Below, in pieces: positions 25,193 to 33,909 of a stretch of DNA of 64,000 bases. The DNA is from Streptomyces sp. NBC_00102. Its GTDB lineage: Bacteria > Actinomycetota > Actinomycetes > Streptomycetales > Streptomycetaceae. Numbering within the stretch: the first letter of the stretch is position 1; each line of letters starts with the position of its first letter. Under the pieces are notes generated by a model. The model was given only the letters and a program-made list of their open reading frames with translations. It had not been told where the DNA came from and did not search any database. The DNA lies in assembly GCF_026343115.1 (NCBI RefSeq), contig NZ_JAPEMC010000001.1:4855501-4919500 (forward strand). Direction: 5' to 3'. The position numbers and the translations under genes are program-made.

Positions 25193-26335
25193 TCACCCGG
25201 CCATTGTGTCGTGAGCGGGGCCCGAGGCGGGGGAAAGCGCCCCGGCGGTGCGAGCGGCGCCGCACACACACGCCTGGTGCGGCGCGATCCGTTCGCCGCG
25301 CCATTCCATGAGGGGCAGCGCCGCTTCCCAGCGGGCGCCCGTGGCCGCCGGCAGTTCGCCGTCCAGGAAGGACAGGGCGTGCGAAGCGGCGAACCCGGCC
25401 ACCGCTGCCGACAGGGCGAGGTCGCAGGCGGGCACCGCGCCCCGCCGCCCGGTCCGCCACTGCGCCACCATGCGCGGCCACTGCGCGTCCTGGTCCGCCC
25501 TGTGCAGGCCCAGACAGCCCGCGCATCCCGTGCCTCCCGGCAGCACCAGCGGGCCCACCACCCCGGTGGCCTCGATCACTCCCGCGTACAGATGGGGGGT
25601 GCCCGAGGAGATCCAGGGCTCGGCGGTCCCCGGGTCGGGGGCGTACACCGCGAGACCGTCGCGCGGGGCGACCACGACCAGGGACAGGCCGGGACCACCG
25701 GCCTCCGGTCCGCCGCCCGTCTCCGCCTCGCGCGGCGGAGCTCCCGCGGCCGACCGGCGCACGAGCCGACGGGCCGAGGCGTCGCGGCGTTCGCCGACCG
25801 CCGAGGAAGGCAGGCCGCCGGGCGCCACGTCCCAGGGTTCCGTCAGACCGCCGTCCAGCACGTCCACCCGGCCCACCCCGGACCCCGAGAGCAGCGCCGC
25901 GATCGCGGCACCGACCCGGCCGGCGCCCCGGACCTGCACCCGCATCGCCCGCCGCGCGGCGAGCCGGCGGACCGCGCTCCCCGGTTCGGGGTGCACCACG
26001 GAGAGCGAGGCGGCGTCCGGACGCTGCCGGTCCAGTACATCGGCCCGGCGGCGCAAGGCCGCGGCCTCCACGCCACCCGCGTGCGGATCGTCCAGGAGAC
26101 CCGCCCCCGCCAGCCGCTCCACGAGCACGTCCACATGGCGCTCCGCCAGGTCCAGCGAGCGGGCCTCCTCCTTCAGCAGGGGCAGCCCCCGGGTGCCGTC
26201 GAGCAGCTCCAGGAAACTCCCCGTGGCGATGTCCAGAGGGCCGAAGGTGACCGCGTGCGCGGGAGTGACCCCGAATTGCACGGTGCTCCGTCCACGCCAT
26301 GCGCGGCGCAGCGCGGGCTTCAGCATCGGATGCAT
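25193..26335 (-). CDS. ThiF/E1-like adenylyltransferase-fold protein of unknown function
   Basis: 380 aa, start ATG 26335 with GGGAGA upstream. The N-terminal 130 residues resemble the winged-helix part seen in cyclisation or leader-peptide-binding ThiF proteins. A Rossmann segment VRGAGRVGAAIAALL (about 134-148) follows. A C-terminal cysteine set (GCAGCLG and ACVCGAA) could bind zinc. The nucleotide-binding Arg/Lys set of true E1 enzymes is not obvious. No ubiquitin-like or RiPP precursor gene is adjacent. Conserved next to the ABC1 kinase in actinobacteria, so a link between the two is likely. Confidence 0.75.
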   Translation of the reverse strand: MHPMLKPALRRAWRGRSTVQFGVTPAHAVTFGPLDIATGSFLELLDGTRGLPLLKEEARSLDLAERHVDVLVERLAGAGLLDDPHAGGVEAAALRRRADVLDRQRPDAASLSVVHPEPGSAVRRLAARRAMRVQVRGAGRVGAAIAALLSGSGVGRVDVLDGGLTEPWDVAPGGLPSSAVGERRDASARRLVRRSAAGAPPREAETGGGPEAGGPGLSLVVVAPRDGLAVYAPDPGTAEPWISSGTPHLYAGVIEATGVVGPLVLPGGTGCAGCLGLHRADQDAQWPRMVAQWRTGRRGAVPACDLALSAAVAGFAASHALSFLDGELPAATGARWEAALPLMEWRGERIAPHQACVCGAARTAGALSPASGPAHDTMAG

Positions 26336-26559
26336 CTCTTTCTCCCTTTACGGTCGGGCCGCTTACGGTCGGGGCCGCTCTTCCTGACCGGACTTCTCCG
26401 GCCTCTCCGCTCACAGAATGCCGACGGAGCACGAAACCCGCCGAAAGTTATCCACAGGGGCGGGAATTAGTCGTTCAAATGGTGTGCTTCCTGCGAGGAT
26501 CGGAGAGGAACCGCAAGGGAGGCGGGACTTCCGCAAGGAACAGCGGGTAACGTCGGAGC

Positions 26560-27180
26560 GTGCCCGCCGATCCGTCACCCGGCCTCGCCGGGGAGACCCC
26601 CGCGCGCTCCGCCGCTGCTCTGCAGCGCGGTGCCGCCCGCCCTGTCCGCCCGACCGTGACGAGCGCGGTGGAGGTGCGCAGGAGCGACCGGCGCCGCAGG
26701 ACCGTCTCCGCCTACCGCGAGGGCGACCGCACGATCGTGCTGATCCCGGCCCGGATGTCCGAGGCCGAGGAGAGCCGCTGGGTCGGCGTGATGCTCGACA
26801 AGCTGGCCGCCCAGGAGAGCCGCCGGGTGCTCGGTGACGGTGCGCTCGTCGAGCGCGCCGCGAGCCTGTCCGCCCAGTACCTCGGCGGCCGGGCCCGGCC
26901 CGCTTCGGTGCGCTGGGTCACCAACCAGAACACCCGCTGGGGCTCCTGCACGCCGGCCGAGGGCAGCATCCGCCTCTCGCACCGGCTGCAGGGGATGCCG
27001 GAGTACGTGGTCGACTACGTGCTCGTCCACGAACTCGCCCACCTGCTGGTACCCGGTCACGGGCCCGACTTCTGGCACCTGCTGGAGGCGTACCCGCGTA
27101 CCGAGCGGGCCCGGGGGTACCTCGAAGGCGTGGTGGCGGCCGACCGGTTGCCGCACCTGCCGGCCGCCCGGGAGGAGTGA
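26560..27180 (+). CDS. YgjP-like (DUF45) metallopeptidase-fold protein
   Basis: 206 aa, GTG 26560. The N-terminal 30 residues are variable, then VRRSDRRRRTVSAY, the signature NQNTRWGSC, and the zinc motif VHELAHL with a following GHGPDFW, giving HExxH plus a third His. Usually annotated as M48 or SprT-like. E. coli YgjP relatives have been described as UTP pyrophosphatases rather than proteases, so activity is open. Divergent from the ThiF-like gene; the 224-bp gap between them shows no clear promoter. Confidence 0.85.
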   Translation: MPADPSPGLAGETPARSAAALQRGAARPVRPTVTSAVEVRRSDRRRRTVSAYREGDRTIVLIPARMSEAEESRWVGVMLDKLAAQESRRVLGDGALVERAASLSAQYLGGRARPASVRWVTNQNTRWGSCTPAEGSIRLSHRLQGMPEYVVDYVLVHELAHLLVPGHGPDFWHLLEAYPRTERARGYLEGVVAADRLPHLPAAREE

Positions 27181-27287
27181 CGAGCGGTCACTCTGTACCG
27201 ACTGTGTACCGACTTGGCTCGATGTCGTAGTTTGCGGATAGCCTGACGCGACGCATTCACATTCGGGATGGGGGACGGTCGTTACGC

Positions 27288-28901
27288 ATGGCCAGGGAAT
27301 TCCAACGCGGCCACAAGGCCAAGATCAGCGATCTCACGTCAGGGACGGATCTGTACGTAGGTGTGCAGATCGCGGGCCCGGGACTGACCTTCGACATCAG
27401 CTGCTTCGGTCTCGACGCCGATGAACAGCTGTCGGACGACCGGTATTTCATCTTCTTCAATCAGCCGAAATCGCCCGAGGAGTCCATTCAGCTGCTCGGC
27501 GCGCAGTCCGGTGACACCGAGTCGTTCCGGGTGACGTTGGATCGCATTCCGGCCGCCATCCACAAGCTGTCCTTCACCGCGACCGTCGACGGCGCCGGCC
27601 AGATGTCCCAGGTCGGCCCCGGATACATCCGGATCGTCGCGGGCGGCGAGGAAGTGGTGAGATACGCCTTCACCGGCTCCGAATTCACCACCGAACGCGC
27701 GGTGATGCTCGGGGACTTCTATCTGAAGGACGTATGGCGGTTCGCCGCGGTCGGCCAGGGGTTCGACGGCGGACTCGACGCCCTCCTGCGCAACTTCGGC
27801 GGCGAGGTCGCCGAGGAGCAGGCGCCGGCCGCCCCGCAGCAGGGTGCGCCCTCCTTCGCCCCGCCGGCCCAGGCGTCCGCGCCGCCGGCCTTCGGTGCGC
27901 CCGTCGCCCCCCAGGCGCCGCAGCCCGCACCGTCGTTCGGCGCACCGGCACCCGCTCCCGCGCAGCCGCTGCACGCGGCGCCCACGATCGCCGCCCCCCT
28001 CGCGCCGCAGGCCCCCGCCCCGTACGGCCAGCCCCCGCAGCCGCCCCAGTTCGGCCAGGTGCCCGGGCAGGCCGCGCCCCCGTACGGCCAGCAGCCCCCG
28101 GCCCAGCCGTACGGCCAGCAGCCTCCGCAGGCGTACGGACAGCCGCAGTTCGGCCAGCAGCCCCCGCAGGCGTTCGGCCAGCCGCAGGTGCCTTTCGGCC
28201 AGCAGCCCGGTGGTGTTCCGCAGGGTGCGCCGACGACCGGAGCCGGACTCGCGGTGGCGCTCCAGCCCTACAAGGAGAAGCCGACCGGCCAGCGCTGGAC
28301 CCCGCAGAACCAGCAGCTCATGCGGGTCGATCTCACCCTCGGCGGCAACCCCGTGCTGGCCCGTCAGGGCAGCATGGTGATGTACCAGGGCAAGGTCGAC
28401 TTCGGCTACAAGGGCGCGGGCTTCACCGGCCGGGTCGTCGGCAACGCCACCGGCCAGGAGATGCAGCTCATGCGCTGTACGGGCCGCGGGCAGGTCTTCC
28501 TCGCCGAGGAGGGCGCCCACCTGCACCCCATCGAACTCCAGGGCGACGGCATCTGCGTCTCCGCGGAGAACGTCCTCGCCTTCGACGAGTCGCTCAGTTA
28601 CGAGGTCCGCAGGGTGGAGGGCCACGGCATCCCCGGCGGAGCCCTGTTCACCATGCAGTTCCAGGGCACCGGCACCGTGGTCGTCAAGACCCACGGCGTC
28701 CCGGTCGTCCTGCCGGTCACGCCGACCACCTTCGCCGACTGCAACGCCGTCGTCGCCTGGTCCTCGGCCGCCCAGGTCATCATCTCCAGCCAGGTCCGGC
28801 TGCGCCGCAACGCGTACCCCGGCCACAGCGGGGAGACCGTGAACCTCCAGTTCCGGGGAGCCCCCGGCAACTTCATCGTCGTCCAGCCCTACGAGGTCTG
28901 A
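27288..28901 (+). CDS. TerD-AIM24 fusion protein
   Basis: 537 aa. Residues 1-175 form a TerD-type domain (GTDLYVGVQIAG, FDISCFGLDAD, DDRYFIFFNQ, FTGSEFTTERAVMLGDFY) with the acidic Ca-binding pattern of tellurium/stress proteins. Residues 180-310 are a Gln/Pro/Ala/Tyr-Gly-rich disordered linker with repeated YGQQPP. Residues 315-537 form an AIM24-like beta-rich domain. It is the first of three head-to-tail genes carrying AIM24 domains. The promoter region holds a duplicated TGTACCGACT (27194-27203, 27205-27214). Function is not established; TerD proteins act in envelope or metal stress. Confidence 0.9.
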   Translation: MAREFQRGHKAKISDLTSGTDLYVGVQIAGPGLTFDISCFGLDADEQLSDDRYFIFFNQPKSPEESIQLLGAQSGDTESFRVTLDRIPAAIHKLSFTATVDGAGQMSQVGPGYIRIVAGGEEVVRYAFTGSEFTTERAVMLGDFYLKDVWRFAAVGQGFDGGLDALLRNFGGEVAEEQAPAAPQQGAPSFAPPAQASAPPAFGAPVAPQAPQPAPSFGAPAPAPAQPLHAAPTIAAPLAPQAPAPYGQPPQPPQFGQVPGQAAPPYGQQPPAQPYGQQPPQAYGQPQFGQQPPQAFGQPQVPFGQQPGGVPQGAPTTGAGLAVALQPYKEKPTGQRWTPQNQQLMRVDLTLGGNPVLARQGSMVMYQGKVDFGYKGAGFTGRVVGNATGQEMQLMRCTGRGQVFLAEEGAHLHPIELQGDGICVSAENVLAFDESLSYEVRRVEGHGIPGGALFTMQFQGTGTVVVKTHGVPVVLPVTPTTFADCNAVVAWSSAAQVIISSQVRLRRNAYPGHSGETVNLQFRGAPGNFIVVQPYEV

Positions 28902-28912
28902 GGGAGCCTGCC

Positions 28913-29593
28913 ATGAACCAGCAACTCGCGGGCTACGCCCCGACCCCCGTCACCGCGCGGATGGAGAACCACGGCCACTCGATGCTCAAGGTGGCCATGG
29001 CCACCGGCCAGGACCTCTACGCCCGCACGGGTTCGATGGTGGCCTACGAAGGCTTCATCCAGTACGAACCCAACCCGCCCGCCGTCCGGCAGATCGCCTC
29101 CCAGTGGGTCACCGGCGAGGGCACCCCCGTCATGAAGTGCTCCGGCGACGGGCTGCTCTACCTCGCCGACTACGGCGCCGACGTCGTCGTCATCAACCTC
29201 AACAACGAGTCGATCTCGGTCAACGGCACCAACCTCCTCGCCTTCGACGCCCACCTGGGCTGGGGCGTCGAGCGGGTCAAGGGGATGGCGAAGTTCGCCG
29301 GCCAGGGCCTGTGGAACGTGGTCGTGGAAGGCACCGGATGGGTGGCCATCACCTCCCGGGGCACCCCGATCGTGGTCGACTGCGGCCGCGGCGAGGACGA
29401 GACGTACGTCGACCCGGACGCGCTCGTCGCCTGGTCGCCGAACCTCAAGATCAAGGGCAAGCGGAGCTTCAAGGCGAGCTCGCTCATCGGGCGCGGCAGC
29501 GGCGAGGCGTACCAGATGGCCTTCTCGGGCCAGGGCATCGTCGTCGTCCAGCCGAGCGAGGACAGCACCGACCGCCTCCGCGTCCGGTCCTGA
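28913..29593 (+). CDS. AIM24 family protein (second of three)
   Basis: 226 aa, ATG 28913, 11 nt after the TerD-AIM24 stop. The AIM24 core has DLYARTGSMVAYEGF, LLYLADYGADVVVINL and VAITSRGTPIVVDCG. No signal peptide or transmembrane segment. Paralogous to the C-terminal half of the preceding gene and to the next one; together they may form a hetero-oligomer. AIM24 was named for a yeast mitochondrial inner-membrane organising protein; the bacterial role is unknown. Confidence 0.88.
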   Translation: MNQQLAGYAPTPVTARMENHGHSMLKVAMATGQDLYARTGSMVAYEGFIQYEPNPPAVRQIASQWVTGEGTPVMKCSGDGLLYLADYGADVVVINLNNESISVNGTNLLAFDAHLGWGVERVKGMAKFAGQGLWNVVVEGTGWVAITSRGTPIVVDCGRGEDETYVDPDALVAWSPNLKIKGKRSFKASSLIGRGSGEAYQMAFSGQGIVVVQPSEDSTDRLRVRS

Positions 29594-29610
29594 AGGGAGG
29601 GAGAGACACC

Positions 29611-30357
29611 ATGCAGAGTCCGCTTTTCGCCCACACCGAGCAGCAGTCCTCGGAGCGGTACACCGTCCAGAACCCGCAGCTGCTGCGGGTCTCCCTGACG
29701 GGATCCGACGCCGTGCTCGCCCGCAAGGGCGCCATGGTCGCCTACCAGGGGCTGATGGAGTTCGACGGCGAGTACCAGTCGAACTCCCAGCGCAACGCCC
29801 GCGCCCGCACGGGCGAGGGCCTCGACCTGATGCGCTGCACCGGCCAGGGCACCGTGTACTTCGCCAACCTCGCGCAGTACATCCACATCGTCGACGTCGA
29901 CCACGCGGGGATGACGGTCGACAGCGCCTACGTCCTGGCGCTCGACTCCTCGCTGCACACCGAGGTCATCGCGGTGGACAGTCAGTACGGCATCTCCGGC
30001 ACCGGCAAGTACCAGCTCAACATCACCGGCACCGGCAAGGTCGCGCTGATGACCTCCGGGCAGCCGCTGATGCTCCAGGTCACGCCGGACAAGTACGTCA
30101 ACGCCGATGCCGACGCCATCGTCGCCTGGTCCAGTTCGCTCCGGGTCCAGATGCAGGCGCAGACGCACTCCTCGGGTGTCATGCGCAGGCGGGGCAACAC
30201 CGGCGAGGGCTGGGAGCTGAGCTTCCTCGGCGAGGGCTTCGCGCTGGTCCAGCCCAGCGAGGTGCTGCCCCCGCAGAGCGCCCAGATCGGCCAGGGCATC
30301 CGCGGCCAGTACGGCGTCGGCTCGCAGAACCAGAACCAGAACAACGCCTGGAACTGA
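29611..30357 (+). CDS. AIM24 family protein (third of three)
   Basis: 248 aa, ATG 29611 with GGGAGGGAGAG upstream, 17 nt after the previous stop. Core motifs are VLARKGAMVAYQG, LMRCTGQGTVYFAN and VALMTSGQPLMLQV. The C-terminal tail (SQNQNQNNAWN) is Asn/Gln-rich. The cassette is closed by the 20-bp inverted repeat at 30384-30433, so the three genes form one operon. Confidence 0.88.
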   Translation: MQSPLFAHTEQQSSERYTVQNPQLLRVSLTGSDAVLARKGAMVAYQGLMEFDGEYQSNSQRNARARTGEGLDLMRCTGQGTVYFANLAQYIHIVDVDHAGMTVDSAYVLALDSSLHTEVIAVDSQYGISGTGKYQLNITGTGKVALMTSGQPLMLQVTPDKYVNADADAIVAWSSSLRVQMQAQTHSSGVMRRRGNTGEGWELSFLGEGFALVQPSEVLPPQSAQIGQGIRGQYGVGSQNQNQNNAWN

Positions 30358-30383
30358 CCCCCGCCCGAGCACGCCTCCCGCAC

Positions 30384-30433
30384 ACGCCACAGGGGCGGCC
30401 CCTCCACGACGGAAGGGGCCGCCCCTGTGGCGT
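30384..30433. terminator. 20-bp perfect inverted repeat, bidirectional terminator
   Basis: Arms 30384-30403 and 30414-30433 pair perfectly around a 10-nt loop, between the convergent AIM24 and Nudix genes. Confidence 0.82.
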
Positions 30434-30442
30434 ACGGCCCGG

Positions 30443-30979
30443 TCAGAGTGCCGCGCGGGCGGACTCCAGCAGCCGGACCACCGAGGTGTCGGCGACCCGG
30501 GCCACCTCGTCGTACGCGAACCAGCGCAGGTCCAGCGATTCCTCGCTGATCCGCTGGGTGGCACCGGCCGGAGCCAGCGCGGCGTACTGCACGTCGAGGT
30601 GCCAGTGGCAGGGAGCCGGGATCGGGTGCCGGTCCAGGCGCACCGGGCCGCCGGCCAGCAGGACCAGGCCGTCCATGCCGGACTCCTCGGTGGCCTCCCG
30701 CAGCGCGGCGTCCGCGAGCGTGGCGTCCTCCGGCTCGCAGTGACCGCCCATCTGGAGCCACATGCCGAGCTTCTTGTGCAGGGTCAGCAGCACCCTGCCC
30801 GCCGACGGGTCCAGCACCAGCGCGCTGGCGGTCAGATGCCCCGCCCCGCACGCCTTCCACATTCCGTCCGGATGGGCGTCCAGATGGCCGAGGTACGTCC
30901 GGCGGAGCTCCGCCTGAGCGGCGTCACCGCCGCCCGCGTACGCCTCGAGCACGAGGGCGGCGTCGTCGTGCAGGCTCAC
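30443..30979 (-). CDS. Nudix hydrolase
   Basis: 178 aa. The Nudix box GGHCEPEDATLADAALREAT plus EESGM lies at about residues 77-100. An N-terminal helical region of 40 residues and the C-terminal HWHLDVQY segment place it among NUDIX proteins of the MutT/ADP-ribose group, substrate unknown. Its GTG start overlaps the TGA of the upstream DUF2342 gene by 4 nt (GTGA), so translation is coupled. Confidence 0.88.
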   Translation of the reverse strand: MSLHDDAALVLEAYAGGGDAAQAELRRTYLGHLDAHPDGMWKACGAGHLTASALVLDPSAGRVLLTLHKKLGMWLQMGGHCEPEDATLADAALREATEESGMDGLVLLAGGPVRLDRHPIPAPCHWHLDVQYAALAPAGATQRISEESLDLRWFAYDEVARVADTSVVRLLESARAAL

Positions 30980-32487
30980 CGGTCCGTGTCGCCCTTCGGG
31001 CCGGAGCCGTCCCGGCCGTCGTCCTCGGTCCCGGGGGTGTCCTCGGACGTCGGGTTCTCCGCCGGCGTGTCCTCGGGGGCGGAGTCCTTGGACAGCGGGT
31101 CCTTCGACCGCGGGGCCTGGGACGCACTGCCGCTCGCGGCCTCGCCGAGCATCCTGTCGAGCTCGGAGAAGTCCAGCTGCTCGTGGTGGACGAAGCCGTC
31201 CGGGTCGTCCAGGTCCTGGGCGGTCGGCAGCATGTCCGGGTGCTCCCAGAGAGCGTCACGGCCCTCCAGGCCCCGGGCGTCGGTGAGCGAGGCCCACAGG
31301 CGCGAGGCGTCCCGCAGCCGGCGCGGGCGCAGCTTCAGCCCGATCAGCGTGGCGAAGGTCTGCTCCGCGGGACCACCGGAGGCGCGGCGCCGGCGCATCG
31401 TCTCGCGCAGCGCGTCCGCGGAACCCAGACGGGGCTTCGCGGCCTCGTGGACCACCGCGTCGACCCAGCCCTCGACCAGCGCGAGCGCCGTCTCCAGACG
31501 GGCCAGCGAGGCCTTCTGCTCCGGGGTGTCCTCCGGCTGGAACATGCCCTGCTGAAGGGCGTCCTGGATCTGCTGGGGCTCAGAGGGGTCGAACTGGCCG
31601 ACGACGTCCTCCAGCTTGGAGGTGTCGACCTTGATGCCGCGCGCGTACGACTCGACCGCGCCGTACAGGTGCGAGCGCAGCCACGGGACGTGCGCGAAGA
31701 GACGCTGGTGGGCGGCCTCGCGCAGGGCGAGGTAGAGCCGCACCTCCTCCAGCGGGACGCTCAGGTCCTTGCCGAGGCGCTCGACGTTCAGCGGGAGCAG
31801 CGCCGCCTTGCCCGCCGGGCCGAGGGGGAGACCGATGTCGGTGGAACCGACGACCTCGCCCGCGAGGACGCCCACCGCCTGCCCGATCTGCTGGCCGAAC
31901 ATGGCGCCGCCCATCGACCGCATCATGCCGATCAGCGGGCCGGCCATCGCCTGCATCTCCTCGGGCAGTACCTCACCCATGGCCATGCCCACCCGCTCGG
32001 CGACCGGGTCGACCAGCTGCTGCCACGCCGGGAGGGACGCCTCGACCCACTCCGCGCGGCTCCACGCCACGGTGGTGACCGCGCCGGAGGGCAGCGAGGT
32101 GACACCGTCCAGCCAGTGGTCGGCCAGCCGCAGGGCCTCGTCGACGGCCGCCCGCTCGGCGGGTCCGACGCTCGCGTCCTTGCTGCCGTCCTGGGTGCCC
32201 TGCGAGACCGTCTGGCGGGCGATCTGCTTGGCCATGTCCCAGTTCACCGGGCCGCCCTCGTAGCTCAGCATCTGGCCGAGCTGCTGGAAGGCGGCGCCCA
32301 GGTCGTTCGGGTTCATCGAACCGAACATGGCCGCGAACGGGTTGTCCCCGGCGGCACCGGGACCGAAGCCGAACGGGTTCGCCGGTCCGCTCTGACCCTG
32401 CCCACCTTCGATGGGGTCCTTCTTCTTGCCGTCGCCGTTCTCCGGCTCCTCCGGCGGAAGGCCGAATCCGAATGGGGTGTCACTCAC
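30976..32487 (-). CDS. DUF2342 protein, annotated in the family as zinc-dependent metalloprotease
   Basis: 503 aa from GTG 32487 (VSDTPFGFGLPPEEPE), preceded by GAGGAAA; an upstream in-frame start at 32562 is less likely. The central alpha-helical DUF2342 region includes EGWVDAVVHEAAKP and a conserved RRRRASGGPAEQTF segment. No HExxH motif is visible, so protease activity is uncertain for this branch. The C-terminal 60 residues are disordered (Asp/Thr/Pro). The homologue in mycobacteria lies beside the PDZ-Lon and UPF0182 genes, as here. Confidence 0.85.
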   Translation of the reverse strand: MSDTPFGFGLPPEEPENGDGKKKDPIEGGQGQSGPANPFGFGPGAAGDNPFAAMFGSMNPNDLGAAFQQLGQMLSYEGGPVNWDMAKQIARQTVSQGTQDGSKDASVGPAERAAVDEALRLADHWLDGVTSLPSGAVTTVAWSRAEWVEASLPAWQQLVDPVAERVGMAMGEVLPEEMQAMAGPLIGMMRSMGGAMFGQQIGQAVGVLAGEVVGSTDIGLPLGPAGKAALLPLNVERLGKDLSVPLEEVRLYLALREAAHQRLFAHVPWLRSHLYGAVESYARGIKVDTSKLEDVVGQFDPSEPQQIQDALQQGMFQPEDTPEQKASLARLETALALVEGWVDAVVHEAAKPRLGSADALRETMRRRRASGGPAEQTFATLIGLKLRPRRLRDASRLWASLTDARGLEGRDALWEHPDMLPTAQDLDDPDGFVHHEQLDFSELDRMLGEAASGSASQAPRSKDPLSKDSAPEDTPAENPTSEDTPGTEDDGRDGSGPKGDTDR

Positions 32488-32679
32488 GGGTTTCCTCGGC
32501 TCGTAGGGCCGCCGGCTGGAACCGGCGGCGATGCCCGGCTTGTCACCATCCAGCGTAGACACCCGCTCCGGCTCAGGGGCTCAGTGCTCCGCCGGGACGC
32601 GGGCTGCGGCAGGATGGACGCCACCAGGTACGCACGCCTCACTCGGGTACGTACTGAAGACAACCGCTGGAGACGCCTG

Positions 32680-33822
32680 GTGAGTTCCCCAGATCCTCAG
32701 GTTCGCGGAGCGCGAAACCTGAACGACCCCACGACCGAGAAGAAGCCCGCGAAAAACATTTCCGGGAAGCGGGGCCCCGTCGTCGCGGTCACCGGCGCGG
32801 CGACCGGAGTGGGAGCGAGGCTCACCGCGCACCTCGCCGCGTCGGACGAGATCGGGCGGGTCGTCGCCATCGACGAGCGGCGCGCGGACGTACCCGGGGT
32901 GACCTGGCACGTCCTCGACGTGCGGGACCCCGCCATCGCCGAGAAACTGCGGGGCGCGGACGTCGTGGTACACCTCGCCGTCGACCTCGATCTGGAGACC
33001 GACCCGGCGGCCCGCACCGCGTACAACGTGCGCGGCACTCAGACCGTGCTGACCGCCGCCGCGGCCGTGGGCGTCCACCGGGTCGTGCTCTGCACCTCCG
33101 CGATGGTCTACGGAGCCTTGCCGGACAACGACATCCCCCTCTCCGAGGACGCCGAACTGCGGGCCACCGCCGAGGCCACCGGGGTCGGCGACCTGCTGGA
33201 GATCGAACGCCTGGGCCGCCGCGCCCCGCGCGCCCACCCCGGCCTGAACGTCACCGTCGTCCGCCCGGCCGTCCTGGTCGGCGGTACGGACACCGCGCTC
33301 ACCCGCTACTTCGAGTCGCCCCGCCTCCTCGTGGTGGCCGGATCGCGGCCGACCTGGCAGTTCTGCCATGTCGAGGACCTGGTCAGCGCGCTGGAGTACG
33401 CGGCGCTGGAATTGATCGACGGGGAGTTCGCCGTCGGCTGCGACGGCTGGCTGGAGCAGGAGCAGGTCGAGGAGCTCAGCGGGGTACGCCGGATGGAGCT
33501 GCCCTCGGCGGTCGCGCTGGGCGCCGCCGCCCGGCTGCACCGGATCGGGCTGACCCCCTCCCCGGCCGGCGACCTCGCCTACACGATGCACCCCTGGGTG
33601 GTCAGCGTGGGCCGGCTGCACGACGCGGGCTGGCGGCCGCGCTGGACCAACGAGGAGGTGCTGGCCGCACTCCTCGAAGAGGTGGAGGGCCGCCACACCC
33701 TGGCCGGCCGCCGGCTCGGCCGCAAGGACGCCACCGCGGCGGGCGCCGCCGGGGCGACGGTCGCGCTGCTCGGCACGGCCGCCCTGGTCCGCCGCGCCCG
33801 CAAGGCCCGCCGCCGGATCTGA
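32680..33822 (+). CDS. NAD-dependent epimerase/dehydratase-like extended SDR
   Basis: 380 aa from GTG 32680 with GGAG upstream. It has the Rossmann motif VTGAATGVGARL (about residues 28-39) and LDVRDP; TSAMVYGALP occupies the usual Ser/Tyr region, but the YxxxK signature is not clear, so it may be a non-catalytic or atypical member. The C-terminus has a short hydrophobic segment followed by an Arg/Lys-rich tail, suggesting membrane attachment. Divergent from the DUF2342 gene. Confidence 0.83.
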   Translation: MSSPDPQVRGARNLNDPTTEKKPAKNISGKRGPVVAVTGAATGVGARLTAHLAASDEIGRVVAIDERRADVPGVTWHVLDVRDPAIAEKLRGADVVVHLAVDLDLETDPAARTAYNVRGTQTVLTAAAAVGVHRVVLCTSAMVYGALPDNDIPLSEDAELRATAEATGVGDLLEIERLGRRAPRAHPGLNVTVVRPAVLVGGTDTALTRYFESPRLLVVAGSRPTWQFCHVEDLVSALEYAALELIDGEFAVGCDGWLEQEQVEELSGVRRMELPSAVALGAAARLHRIGLTPSPAGDLAYTMHPWVVSVGRLHDAGWRPRWTNEEVLAALLEEVEGRHTLAGRRLGRKDATAAGAAGATVALLGTAALVRRARKARRRI

Positions 33823-33909
33823 CCCCGGCGGCCCCTCGGCCGCGCCCGCCGTCCCGCGCGGGGGAACACCTGTTTCCGCCGCGGCTCCGTCGTACGGCAC
33901 CATGGCCCC

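Noticed and set aside
23486..26470. 994-codon plus-strand open frame opposite the ABC1 kinase and ThiF-like genes
   Set aside because: Arg/Gln/Pro-rich shadow; the minus strand has the family motifs and ribosome-binding sites.
26460..26485. Second sigma-R promoter (GGGAAT before the YgjP-like gene)
   Set aside because: No GTT at 18 or 19 bp spacing.
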